From: Cyclobacteriaceae bacterium
GTDB lineage: Bacteria > Bacteroidota > Bacteroidia > Cytophagales > Cyclobacteriaceae
Reading direction: 5' to 3'
DNA: 64,000 bases
Assembly: GCA_958296015.1 (NCBI GenBank)
Contig: CATQIH010000018.1
Coordinates: 1-64,000, forward strand
In this document: positions 55,698-63,413 of the stretch, piece after piece
How positions within the stretch are numbered: the first letter of the stretch is position 1
Layout of the letters: each line of letters starts with the position of its first letter
The notes under the pieces: generated by a model
What the model was told of the DNA's origin: nothing
The model's database searches: none
The model's input: only the letters and a program-made list of their open reading frames with translations
Program-made: the position numbers and the translations under genes

Positions 55698-55726
55698 AGT
55701 CCCGGAAGCCTTCGGGACTTTTTTTG
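55698..55726 (+). terminator. Terminator after tRNA-Arg
   Basis: AGTCCCG and CGGGACT form a seven-base stem with an eight-base loop, followed by a run of seven T. It lies 27 bases after the tRNA. Confidence 0.85.
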
Positions 55727-55887
55727 CCCTTTTTCCATTTCTCATCTAGCCTATAGCCATATTTCATTCAGTTACCAACCGAATTACAAACCAACATTCC
55801 AGTTACAAGTACCTTTAAAATGAGAGATACAAAATGAAGCTATTGTTATGGCTTGTTAAGAACAAGACCAATAACGCCGGATTGGCC

Positions 55888-55916
55888 GCGTCCCGGCGGG
55901 GAACCGCACGGTGGCC
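55888..55916. repeat. GC-rich mini-insertion in the recombinase gene, first
   Basis: The 29 bases begin GCGTCCCGGCGGGG and end ACGGTGGCC. They interrupt the codons for GLAPVF and are flanked by GGCC on both sides, like a short target duplication. They match the element beside glnS at 16149. Confidence 0.7.
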
Positions 55917-56840
55917 CCGGTATTCGCCCGCATCACAATGAAAGGTAAACTTGTTGAAATTTCTACCGGTATCACAATACAACCTGCCAAATGGATAGCC
56001 ACCGGCAATGGCTGTATTAAAGGCTCATCTGACCAAGTCAAGCTGCAAAATGCCCGGCTTGCTGACATTCGGGTAAGAATTAACGAAATTTACTTTGACC
56101 TGCTCAGAAGAAAGCAGCCTATTACTCCTCAGATTATCAAAGATATATTTAGCGGGAAATTTCAGGTCAGCTATACTTTATTAGAAATAGCTCAGAATCT
56201 GATTGAGTATCTGAAAGAAGACCCTGATATTAGCCCCGGCACAGTACGCACATACAGAACAAGAATCAAAAATTTAACTGAATGGCTTGTATCTATCAAC
56301 CGTAAAGACATGCTTTGCGAAGAAATAGAAGTACAAACAGCCAAAGATTTCATGCTCTGGATTCGCAGGCGAGGTTCTGGATTAGACCATACTCGAAAGA
56401 ATGCATTGGCACTCAAAAAAGTAATGAATCATGCTGTGGCCATGAAAATTGTCCCAGGCAATCCGCTCAACGCTTTGCGCATGAAAAAAGCACCACCTAA
56501 GCCTATTGTCTTCCTTTCTGAAGAAGAATTTGTTTTACTGGCTCAACATACCTTTCGTGCTAAGCGTCTTCAGCAAGTGGCGGATATGTTCGTCCTCCAA
56601 TGTTGCACCGGCATTGCCTATGCCGAGCTGGCCAGGCTAAGCCAGAAGGATATTAGCCCCGGCCCGGACGGACGCAACTGGCTCCGGATTGAGCGCACCA
56701 AAATTCCCGGTGCTGTCTGTAGGATTCCACTTATGGCTAAGGCAGAAAATGTCTTGACAAAATATGTCTCCGGGTCGCCGAGCGACAAAATACCTGTGAT
56801 CAGCAACGGAAACTATAACGCATACTTAAAAGAAGTAGCC

Positions 56841-56854
56841 GCGCCACGGTGGCT
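56841..56854. repeat. GC-rich mini-insertion in the recombinase gene, second
   Basis: GCGCCACGGTGGCT interrupts the codons for KEVAEVVGIEK. It is a small hairpin (GCCAC and GTGGC) and matches the right half of the elements at 16149 and 55888. Confidence 0.65.
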
Positions 56855-57213
56855 GAAGTGGTTGGCATTGAAAAAAATCTGACTACACACGTAGGTAGAA
56901 AAACCTGCGGGGTGCTACTGATTAACCGGGACGTGCCGGTTGAGGCTATCTCGAGGATTTTGGGTCATTCAAGTGTGAAAGTAACACAGGCAATGTATGC
57001 CCAGGTACTAGAAAAGAAGATTGCCAGGGATATGGCAGGCATTGATTTTTGATAAGTACCTACTTATCCAGAATTGCCTGTGCGATTTATTGAAAAGTCT
57101 GGTGATGCTATAGGGGATAAAACCTGTGCCATCCTTACGTCCTGCTATTATGTGGCAAAACAGGCACTGTATTGGTCTTTGACAGACTATATTTCATATA
57201 AACAGCACCTGAT

Positions 57214-57897
57214 ATGGTTACTTACTTTTTGGTTGACAACAGAATGACACCCGATCCCAACGACCGAAGGGCGCAGACCGTGACGCGGGGTAGCAAAGAC
57301 GACGATGCCCTAATCGAACACATGATTGCCCGTGGTTCTACGGTGACCAAGGCCGAAGCACTTGCTACGCTCTATGAATATGGGGATGCCGTTGGCTACT
57401 TTCTCAAAGAAGGCTATTCCATCAATTCCCGCCTGCTGAAAGCCGGACCAAGCATCTGCGGCACATTCATCAACGACGAAGACAGCTTTGATAACAGTCG
57501 CCATAAGCTCAAGGTTAAAACGCTGCCTGGTGTACACTTCAAAGACGTGCCCAGGCAGATTAGGCTTACCAAGATAACCAGCAGCGAAACCCTGCCGCAG
57601 CCTAAGTATCTGCTGGATGTGACAACTGGCACCAAAAACGACAGGCTTACGCCAGGCGGTGTGGTCAAGCTCACAGGCAAACACATGAAGCTCGCCCTCT
57701 CTCTGCCTACCCAGGGTGTATTCCTGCATGGCGAAGGCAAGGCAGTTAGAGTAGATACTCTCGTCATCAACCGCCCCAGCGAACTGGTGATGGTATTGCC
57801 CAAGTCCATAGCCAAAGGTCCTTATCAACTGGAAGTGCGCGGCACGGTCAACGGCTCGGAACGCAGCGGACGGCTATCAGCGATGCTGACTGTGTAG
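57214..57897 (+). CDS. HU-like / DUF4469 DNA-binding protein
   Basis: The 227-residue protein has an HU/IHF-like N-terminal domain (MVTYFLVDNRM, ALIEHMIARGSTVTKAEALA, AVGYFLKEGYSIN) and a C-terminal beta-rich DUF4469-type domain (TPGGVVKLTGKHMKLAL, GPYQLEVRG). Such proteins are usual in Bacteroidota chromosomes. It follows the recombinase pseudogene and may belong to the same decayed element, by position only. A terminator follows. Confidence 0.82.
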   Translation: MVTYFLVDNRMTPDPNDRRAQTVTRGSKDDDALIEHMIARGSTVTKAEALATLYEYGDAVGYFLKEGYSINSRLLKAGPSICGTFINDEDSFDNSRHKLKVKTLPGVHFKDVPRQIRLTKITSSETLPQPKYLLDVTTGTKNDRLTPGGVVKLTGKHMKLALSLPTQGVFLHGEGKAVRVDTLVINRPSELVMVLPKSIAKGPYQLEVRGTVNGSERSGRLSAMLTV

Positions 57898-57925
57898 ACT
57901 CATTGATCATATCACCCTCTCACGC

Positions 57926-57954
57926 AAGGCTACCCTACATGGTGGCCTTTTTTT
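57926..57954 (+). terminator. Terminator after the HU-like gene
   Basis: AAGGCTACC and GGTGGCCTT form a nine-base stem with one G-T pair, a six-base loop and a T-run. It lies 29 bases after the stop. Confidence 0.75.
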
Positions 57955-58472
57955 ATGTTGTTTTGCTGCCGCATGGCTCGTTGAGCGTTGAATATTATTG
58001 TATGAATATGGAATAACCCAAGCTGCGGATAATAGATTTTTATTAATTCCTGGCGCAAGCGTCCGCTTGTGCTAGGTTATCTAATACTTAACATGCAACA
58101 CTCAGCGAACAACATATGCCTACCAACTAATCAGGTGTTGGTAGGCTTTACTGCATCACACTATAGTGCTTTACTGTATTACACTGTAGTGCTTCAGGCG
58201 ATTAGACTATAGTGCTTCAAGCGATTAGACTATAGTGCTTCAAGCGATTAGACTATAGTGCTTTAGGGAATTAGACTACAGTGCTTTAGGGAATTAGACT
58301 ATAGTGCTTTAGGGAATTAAACTATAGTGCTTTAGGGAATTAAACTATAGTGCTTTAGGGAATTACACTACTAACCTTTGTACATCAGACTACTATACTT
58401 TGTCTGTCAGACTACTAACCTTTACTTGTTACACTACTAACCTTTATCTATCAGACTACTACTCTTTATCCA

Positions 58473-58593
58473 TCTACTAGAGCGCGTTTTCAACGCGTTC
58501 CTTGTTGTCCATTGAGGGATTACGCCTCTGCGGGTCTTGTGAACAATTGCTAGTGCGCTCCATGCCAAACGCGTTACAAACGCGCACTAGCAG
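58473..58593. mobile_element. 121-bp palindromic element, copy 1
   Basis: It starts TCTACTAGAGCGCG and ends GCGCACTAGCAG. Internal stems are CGCGTT-TTC-AACGCG at the left and GCTAGTGCGC/GCGCACTAGC at the right end. It matches copy 2 with no gaps and two visible differences. It has no gene, so it resembles a miniature inverted-repeat element. It shares CTAGAGCGC with the repeats at 34415 and 35471. Confidence 0.7.
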
Positions 58594-58634
58594 TTTGTTA
58601 GCTACTACTCTTTATCCATCAGACTACTAACCCC

Positions 58635-58755
58635 TCTACTAGAGCGCGTTTTCAACGCGTTCCTTGTTGTCCATTGAAGGATTACGCCTCTGCGGGTCTT
58701 GTGAACAATTGCTAGTGCGCTCCATGCCGAACGCGTTACAAACGCGCACTAGCAG
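58635..58755. mobile_element. 121-bp palindromic element, copy 2
   Basis: Same 121 bp as copy 1, offset by exactly 162 bp, with A for G at one position and G for A at another. It sits inside the 23-bp array, with array units on both sides. Confidence 0.7.
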
Positions 58756-59115
58756 TGATCTATCTATAAAGTACAGACTACTAACCTTTACTTACGACAC
58801 TAGAGTGCTTCGGCTGATAGACTGGTATGCTTTGCAATGTTATACCAGGGTGCTTTGTCCTATAGTACCAGCGTGTAGCGCAAAACAGGCACTTGTCCAT
58901 AATCGGTATACCTGTTGATGTTACAAACAGGGCCAGATAGTACAAGCCTTTCAGAAGCTCTTTTGTAAAAAGTGCAATATATAGTACATACCACTCATAC
59001 TGATAAATTAATCTTCATGAGGCTTATCTTTTCATGCATAAGTAAACGTTGATATTGTTACTTTTAGGTAAAATCAATCAGCTGATGAATATTTCTAAAT
59101 AACACAGTTAAAAGA

Positions 59116-59337
59116 ATGCAGCAACTACTTCTAAGAAGACCCTATCAGATAGCTTGGCTGGCGATTCCAGTCATACTATTACCAACCTGTTTTGGTGCAG
59201 CATCAACTTTGGATATACAACTGCACAGTACTTACTTTGCGGTGGCCCCCTTTCACGTTGGGTTATTGATAGGATTGTTTTGTGCCATTGTCGGAGGACT
59301 GTATGAGCTGGTCAGACACGAAAGGCTGATCAACTAA
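59116..59337 (+). CDS. Small membrane protein resembling a heme-copper oxidase subunit I fragment
   Basis: The 73-residue protein has two membrane helices. Its middle LDIQLHSTYFAVAPFH resembles the DxxLHDTYFVVAHFHY segment of cytochrome oxidase subunit I, which carries the heme-ligand His residues. Here the His corresponding to the first heme ligand is replaced (VAPFH), so heme binding is doubtful. It is followed immediately by another small membrane gene (TAAATG). Confidence 0.6.
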   Translation: MQQLLLRRPYQIAWLAIPVILLPTCFGAASTLDIQLHSTYFAVAPFHVGLLIGLFCAIVGGLYELVRHERLIN

Positions 59338-59565
59338 ATGACGGTGATACATCTGCTTTTAACCTTTTCGGGCATCCTGGCTATTACAGTTGCCATTGTT
59401 GCACCTCGGCTTATCAATCCGTATATTGCGTACGAACCTATTAACTGGCAGCAATACCAATTCTTCAGCCAGATAATCCTCGTTCTGATACTGACCTTGA
59501 CTGCTGCCCAGAGTTTGTTCTTCATACATGTAGTCATCGGACTGACATCAAAGAATAATAAGTAA
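59338..59565 (+). CDS. Small two-helix membrane protein
   Basis: The 75-residue protein has two hydrophobic segments (about 4-23 and 46-66) with an aromatic loop YEPINWQQYQFF between. It begins at the base after the preceding stop, so the two small genes are probably one operon. I recognise no family. Confidence 0.55.
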   Translation: MTVIHLLLTFSGILAITVAIVAPRLINPYIAYEPINWQQYQFFSQIILVLILTLTAAQSLFFIHVVIGLTSKNNK

Positions 59566-59629
59566 CAGGCGAAGCACAAGATAAGCCAGGCCCAGTGACC
59601 TTATATACTATTGAGCAAAACCTGAAAAG

Positions 59630-60358
59630 ATGATCTATGTATTGATTGGAATGAGTTTACTTTTTGTTGCAATCGGATTTATTGTAACTAAGAACAACGC
59701 TAAATATCTTCTGTCAGGATACAATACCATGAGCGAATAAGATAGGAAGACCGTGGATATCAGCTCATATATTGCTTACTTCAGAAGATTTCACATCTTT
59801 CTAGGAGTATCTTTTCTGGTATTGGAAACAGTTTTGACCTATTTAATCAATGAAAATGCTGGTGGCATCTTCTTGGCTGTCTATCCGATTTTAGCTTATC
59901 TCTATTTTATCAGCACAAGCTCAAAATATTTCAAAGGGGTAAGTGCAACATGGAATAAAGTTGGAATTTACGTGCTTGTAGGGACGTTGCTCTTCGTTGT
60001 CGGACTTCTGGGATATGGATTCAGGGAAAATAAACTAACATTTGACTCAGATCATATAGAAATCAAAGGTAGTTACGGAGAGACTTTAACCCAAGCAGAA
60101 ATAAAAAGTGCTGAGCTTGTAGATCAACTGCCGGAAATTACACTTAAAACCAATGGATTTGCGCTAGGCACCATTAATAAAGGCTATTTCCAAAACAGGT
60201 GAAATAGTGAAGCTGATCTTGAATGCTGATAATAGGCCCTATATTCTTTTCACAAAATCTGATGGAGATAAAATATATTATTCAGCCAAGAACGAATCTA
60301 ACAAAGAAATACTAAATAAGATAAAAAAGCTTTGCCTGATATTTCGTACACGCAATAG
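59630..60358 (+). pseudogene. DUF3784-like membrane protein with a stop and two frameshifts
   Basis: The frame begins MIYVLIGMSLLFVAIGF and stops at TAA (59738-59740), where the DUF3784 family has an acidic residue. It continues in the same frame as DRKTVDISSYIAYFRRF. An extra C near 60190 (TTTCCAAAAC) shifts the frame, which then reads GEIVKLILNAD and NKEILNKIKK. A missing A in the A-run near 60325 shifts it back to end ISYTQ with TAG at 60358. Corrected, it is about 242 residues with three membrane helices. The lesions make it non-functional unless they are sequence errors. Confidence 0.75.
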
Positions 60359-60387
60359 TAAGGTTTGAGGTGTAACCTTTTTTAACT

Positions 60388-60906
60388 ATGAACAACTTTG
60401 ATTACAGCAGGAGACAGCTGTTTTCAGGCCTGCATCTGATAGGGTTGATATGCATCTTTGCCGGTGTGTTTGTGCTACTAAGCCCTATGTTCCTGGAAAG
60501 CGAAACGCCCTTAGAAAAGATATTGATCGTGGGAGCCGTGTCTGTTGTGATAGGTTTAATCATCGTAACAACCTACAGCGGAACGCTGATTGATGTAGCA
60601 GGAAATAAAGTCAAAGAATACGTCTCAGTCTGTAGTTGTAGATTTGGCAAGTGGACAACATTACCGGCAATCTCTGCTATTAAAGTAGTCTCAACAAGTC
60701 ATATCCACACAAATATTCCGAACGGAATCAGTCCGACACTCTCAGGAAAAGTCAGGGAATTTAACATGTTATTATTTTCTGAACACCGATTGCCTGAGCT
60801 TTCTTTCACGTATACGAGTAAAGACCAGGCAATAGAGGAAGCCAGACAATTGGCTACGGCATTTGATGCAACCTTAGAACTAAATTTTTCAGATCATAAT
60901 GAATAA
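60388..60906 (+). CDS. Two-helix membrane protein of unknown function
   Basis: The 172-residue protein has two adjacent membrane helices (residues 12-34 and 46-64) and a cytoplasmic C-terminal domain with beta strands (YSGTLIDVAGNKVKEYVSV, LLFSEHRLPELSFTY). The layout resembles small PH-like-domain membrane proteins in gliding bacteria. I name no family. Confidence 0.55.
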   Translation: MNNFDYSRRQLFSGLHLIGLICIFAGVFVLLSPMFLESETPLEKILIVGAVSVVIGLIIVTTYSGTLIDVAGNKVKEYVSVCSCRFGKWTTLPAISAIKVVSTSHIHTNIPNGISPTLSGKVREFNMLLFSEHRLPELSFTYTSKDQAIEEARQLATAFDATLELNFSDHNE

Positions 60907-60971
60907 TAATATGACATCATTGTCAATGAAATGAACGTTGATGTTGTTATCTTAGAAAAAAATGGTACAAG

Positions 60972-61208
60972 ATGAAAGCTATTGAAATAAGATCAAAGAC
61001 TGATGATAAAGGACAACTGAAGATAGATTATCAACTTGATAGATCAGACAGCCATGTGCGGGTGCTCATTCTCTTAGATGAAGATACAGAAGAGGATGAA
61101 GAGAAATTATGGATAGATGCTATATCAAAGAACCCTGCTTTTGAGTTTTTGCATGATAGTTCCGAAGATATTTATTCGTTACATGACGGGGAGCCATTCA
61201 ATGATTAA
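60972..61208 (+). CDS. Antitoxin-like protein
   Basis: The 78-residue protein has an N-terminal beta-rich DNA-binding-like part (MKAIEIRSKTDDKGQLKIDY), an acidic centre and a C-terminal helix (FEFLHDSSEDIYSLHDGEPF) typical of antitoxins paired with MazF/PemK-type toxins. The toxin start overlaps its end, and the toxin is truncated. The antitoxin itself appears intact. Confidence 0.75.
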   Translation: MKAIEIRSKTDDKGQLKIDYQLDRSDSHVRVLILLDEDTEEDEEKLWIDAISKNPAFEFLHDSSEDIYSLHDGEPFND

Positions 61209-61296
61209 GCATTCCATTGTTCTTGTACCCTTTCCTTTTGATGATTTTTCTGCATCAAAAGTAAGACCTGCTCTTTGCCTAACTTCTGAAATATAG
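61201..61296 (+). pseudogene. MazF/PemK-type toxin, truncated to 31 residues
   Basis: The ATG at 61201 overlaps the antitoxin end and opens MIKHSIVLVPFPFDD, then VRPALCLTSEI and a stop. This is the start of a PemK/MazF ribonuclease (VLVPFPFDD, RPALCL), but the family has about 110 residues. The stop shares its last base with the GTG taken as the Crp/Fnr start, so a deletion has joined the two. Confidence 0.8.
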
Positions 61297-61832
61297 TGAA
61301 CCCTATACAGACATTACAACACCAGTTAGATACACTGAACCTATGGCAGGGCAGCCTGACGCTGGCCCGGCATGAATATCTGCACAGAGCAGACAGCACA
61401 GATACCCGGCTGTATTTTGTGGTGAGCGGTAGCGTGCGGGTGTTTATCCTGGACGAAGCAGAAGAACAAACCATACGTTTTGGTTACCCAGGCTCTTTTA
61501 TAACGGCTCTGGACACTTTTATCACAGGCGAGCCTTCCGACTTTTATATGCAGGCACTCAAGAAAACTACATTGAAGTTTATTGACAAGCCTGCTTATAT
61601 GCAATTCATAGAAAGCAATGCAGAAAATGTACGGCTGTGGTATCAACTCATGGAGCAGCTGATCTTTCAGCAGATAGAAAGAGAAACCGACCTGCTGACC
61701 TCCTCGCCTGTCAAACGCTACGGAAGGGTGTTGCAGAGAAGTCCGCAGCTTTTTCAGGAGATTCCTCACAAATACATTGCTTCCTACCTACGCATGACAC
61801 CCGAAACATTATCCCGCATCAAGAAATCTTGA
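61296..61832 (+). CDS. Crp/Fnr-family transcription regulator
   Basis: The 178-residue protein has the cyclic-nucleotide-binding-type beta-barrel (DTRLYFVVSGSVRVFILDEAEEQTIRFGYPGSF, in parts) and a short C-terminal helix-turn-helix (PHKYIASYLRMTPETLSRIKK). It starts with GTG at 61296, inside the truncated toxin gene. Its ligand is unknown; the cAMP phosphate-binding residues are not clear. Confidence 0.88.
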   Translation: MNPIQTLQHQLDTLNLWQGSLTLARHEYLHRADSTDTRLYFVVSGSVRVFILDEAEEQTIRFGYPGSFITALDTFITGEPSDFYMQALKKTTLKFIDKPAYMQFIESNAENVRLWYQLMEQLIFQQIERETDLLTSSPVKRYGRVLQRSPQLFQEIPHKYIASYLRMTPETLSRIKKS

Positions 61833-61886
61833 CTTCAATCAAGGTTTTTCTGCCTGCTGGTATCGACCTTTGTCAAAAAAGAAACC

Positions 61887-62450
61887 ATGAAAACAACAGC
61901 AGACATCCTCATCCGCGACCTGAGTAGTATGACAGAGCAACACCTGCACCAGGCAGAAGCACTAAAACAACTTAGCCCCGATGTATTGAACCGGAAGCCC
62001 ACCCCGGAAAGCTGGAGTGCCCTGGAATGTATAGAGCACCTCAACCTGTATAGTGATTTTTACCTCCCTGCCATTGCACAGAATATCAAGAATAACCGGC
62101 ATACCACGCCGTCTGCGCTTTTCAGGAGCCGCTTGCTGGGCAATTATTTTGCGCAGAGTATGTTGCCTAAAGAAAACATGAAAAAGCTCAAGACGTTTAA
62201 AGACAAAGACCCACGCGGAAGTGCACTGAACCTTGCCACCCTGGAACGCTTCGTAGAGCAGCAACGCAGCATACTGGACCTGCTGCATACCGCCCGACAG
62301 GTTGACCTGATGAAGGCTAAAGTACCTCTCAGCCTGACAAAGCTACTGAAACTCAAACTAGGCGATGCCTTCCGGGTAGTCATCTACCACAACCAGCGAC
62401 ACCTGGTGCAGGCCAAACGTGCTATTGGAGAGCCTCTGTCTGTGATATAA
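61887..62450 (+). CDS. DinB-family protein
   Basis: The 187-residue protein has the DinB/YfiT-like four-helix pattern: LNRKPTPESWSALECIEHLNLY with the metal-binding His, and IYHNQRHLVQAKRAI at the C-terminus. These proteins are often thiol transferases or metal-dependent enzymes. Together with the Crp/Fnr regulator 54 bases upstream it may form an operon. Substrate unknown. Confidence 0.85.
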   Translation: MKTTADILIRDLSSMTEQHLHQAEALKQLSPDVLNRKPTPESWSALECIEHLNLYSDFYLPAIAQNIKNNRHTTPSALFRSRLLGNYFAQSMLPKENMKKLKTFKDKDPRGSALNLATLERFVEQQRSILDLLHTARQVDLMKAKVPLSLTKLLKLKLGDAFRVVIYHNQRHLVQAKRAIGEPLSVI

Positions 62451-62483
62451 AGTTGTTTTAATGTAGTTGAAATATTTCTTAAA

Positions 62484-63401
62484 ATGATTAAAAGCTTTTT
62501 AATCAATATGTCTGTACTTGTTGGTCTTTTGCTACATTGCATGTTGCCTACCACACTCATTGTTCAGCAGAATAGTTTGAGAACTGCCTTGGAGCATATC
62601 GTTCAACCTGCCAATGCCACCGTTGGTGTGTCTGTGATGCACTTTGGCAACCAAGATACGCTCACCATCAATGGGGGGCAGCATTATCCTATGCAGAGCA
62701 CTTTTAAGTTTCCGCTGGCCATGGCCGTACTTCATCAGGTAGACCAAGGCAAGTTATCGCTGGATCAGCAGGTGCATCTTTCTAAAGAAGATATGCTACA
62801 GAATACCTGGAGTCCACTGACCCAAAAGTATCCGGAAGGCAATGTAGATCTACCATTGCGGGATATTCTGCGTTATACCGTGGCAGAGAGTGACAACAGC
62901 GGGTGTGATATACTCTTCAAAATGCTAGGTGGTCCGCAGGCTGCGCAGCAATACATGCGTAGTATAGGTGTGAAGGATATGGCTATCGTGGCTACCGAGC
63001 AACAGATGCACCAGGGCTGGGAGGTGCAGTTTACCAACCGGACACAGCCAGCCGCTATGACACGCCTGCTGCAAATAGCTTTCAGAACTCGTACCTTGAC
63101 TAAAGAAAGTCAAACTTTTCTCTGGAACATCATGGAGCACTCGGTACCAGGTGCCCAACGCATCAAAGGCAAACTGCCGGAAGGAACTGTGGTAGCACAC
63201 AAAACTGGCACCGGATATCCCAACGAGAAGGGCCTACTTAGTGCCTGCAACGATGTGGGGATCATCAGCCTGCCGGATGGCCAGCAGGTAGCTCTGGCGG
63301 TGTTCGTTACACAGTCACTAGAAGATTTCAACAGCAACCAAGTCATCATTGCCGACATAGCCAGGGCGGTTTACGATCACTACGTGGCACAAGGTAAATA
63401 G
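62484..63401 (+). CDS. Class A beta-lactamase (A2/PER-like group)
   Basis: The 305-residue protein has a signal peptide and the serine beta-lactamase motifs: STFK (Ser72, Lys75), SDN (136-138), a glutamate in ATEQQM (Glu172) at the Glu166 site, and KTGTGYPNEKG (Lys240). The sequence style fits the A2 subclass found in Bacteroidota. It would hydrolyse beta-lactam antibiotics in the periplasm. No regulator or mobile gene is adjacent. It is probably chromosomal. Confidence 0.93.
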   Translation: MIKSFLINMSVLVGLLLHCMLPTTLIVQQNSLRTALEHIVQPANATVGVSVMHFGNQDTLTINGGQHYPMQSTFKFPLAMAVLHQVDQGKLSLDQQVHLSKEDMLQNTWSPLTQKYPEGNVDLPLRDILRYTVAESDNSGCDILFKMLGGPQAAQQYMRSIGVKDMAIVATEQQMHQGWEVQFTNRTQPAAMTRLLQIAFRTRTLTKESQTFLWNIMEHSVPGAQRIKGKLPEGTVVAHKTGTGYPNEKGLLSACNDVGIISLPDGQQVALAVFVTQSLEDFNSNQVIIADIARAVYDHYVAQGK

Positions 63402-63413
63402 CCATACCTGACT

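Larger units (their letters stand above)
55834..57052 (+). pseudogene. Tyrosine recombinase (phage-type integrase), frameshifted by two GC-rich insertions
   Basis: The frame starts at 55834 (MKLLLWLVKNKTNNAGLA), as Bacteroidota integrases do. A 29-bp insertion (55888-55916) shifts the frame, after which PVFARITMKGKLVEISTGI continues the same protein. The catalytic region has RIERTKIPGAVCRIPL, and after a second insertion of 14 bp at 56841 come HVGRK (catalytic His and Arg), ILGHSS and the final Tyr in TQAMYAQ. Taking both inserts out restores one open frame to 57052. It lies 163 bases after tRNA-Arg. It is not functional as it stands. Confidence 0.88.
58155..58880. repeat. Tandem array of a 23-bp repeat, diverging to the right and interrupted twice
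   Basis: Units of ATTAGACTATAGTGCTT plus six variable bases start at 58155, 58178, 58201, 58224, 58247, 58270, 58293, 58316, 58339 and 58362. To the right, related units of 22-24 bp (ATCAGACTACTAACCTTT) continue to about 58870. Two copies of a 121-bp element at 58473 and 58635 interrupt it. There are no unique spacers. The stretch from 57955 to 58154 holds no gene. Confidence 0.85.

Noticed and set aside
55537-55767. Minus-strand frame containing HPEGFEPSTPR
   Set aside because: This is the well-known artefact of translating a tRNA on the opposite strand; it covers tRNA-Arg.
58155-58400. Possible CRISPR array with 23-bp repeats
   Set aside because: The units are contiguous; no spacers and no cas genes exist.
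58664-58918. 84-codon frame in the 23-bp array region
   Set aside because: It crosses the 121-bp element and array units and has no protein features.
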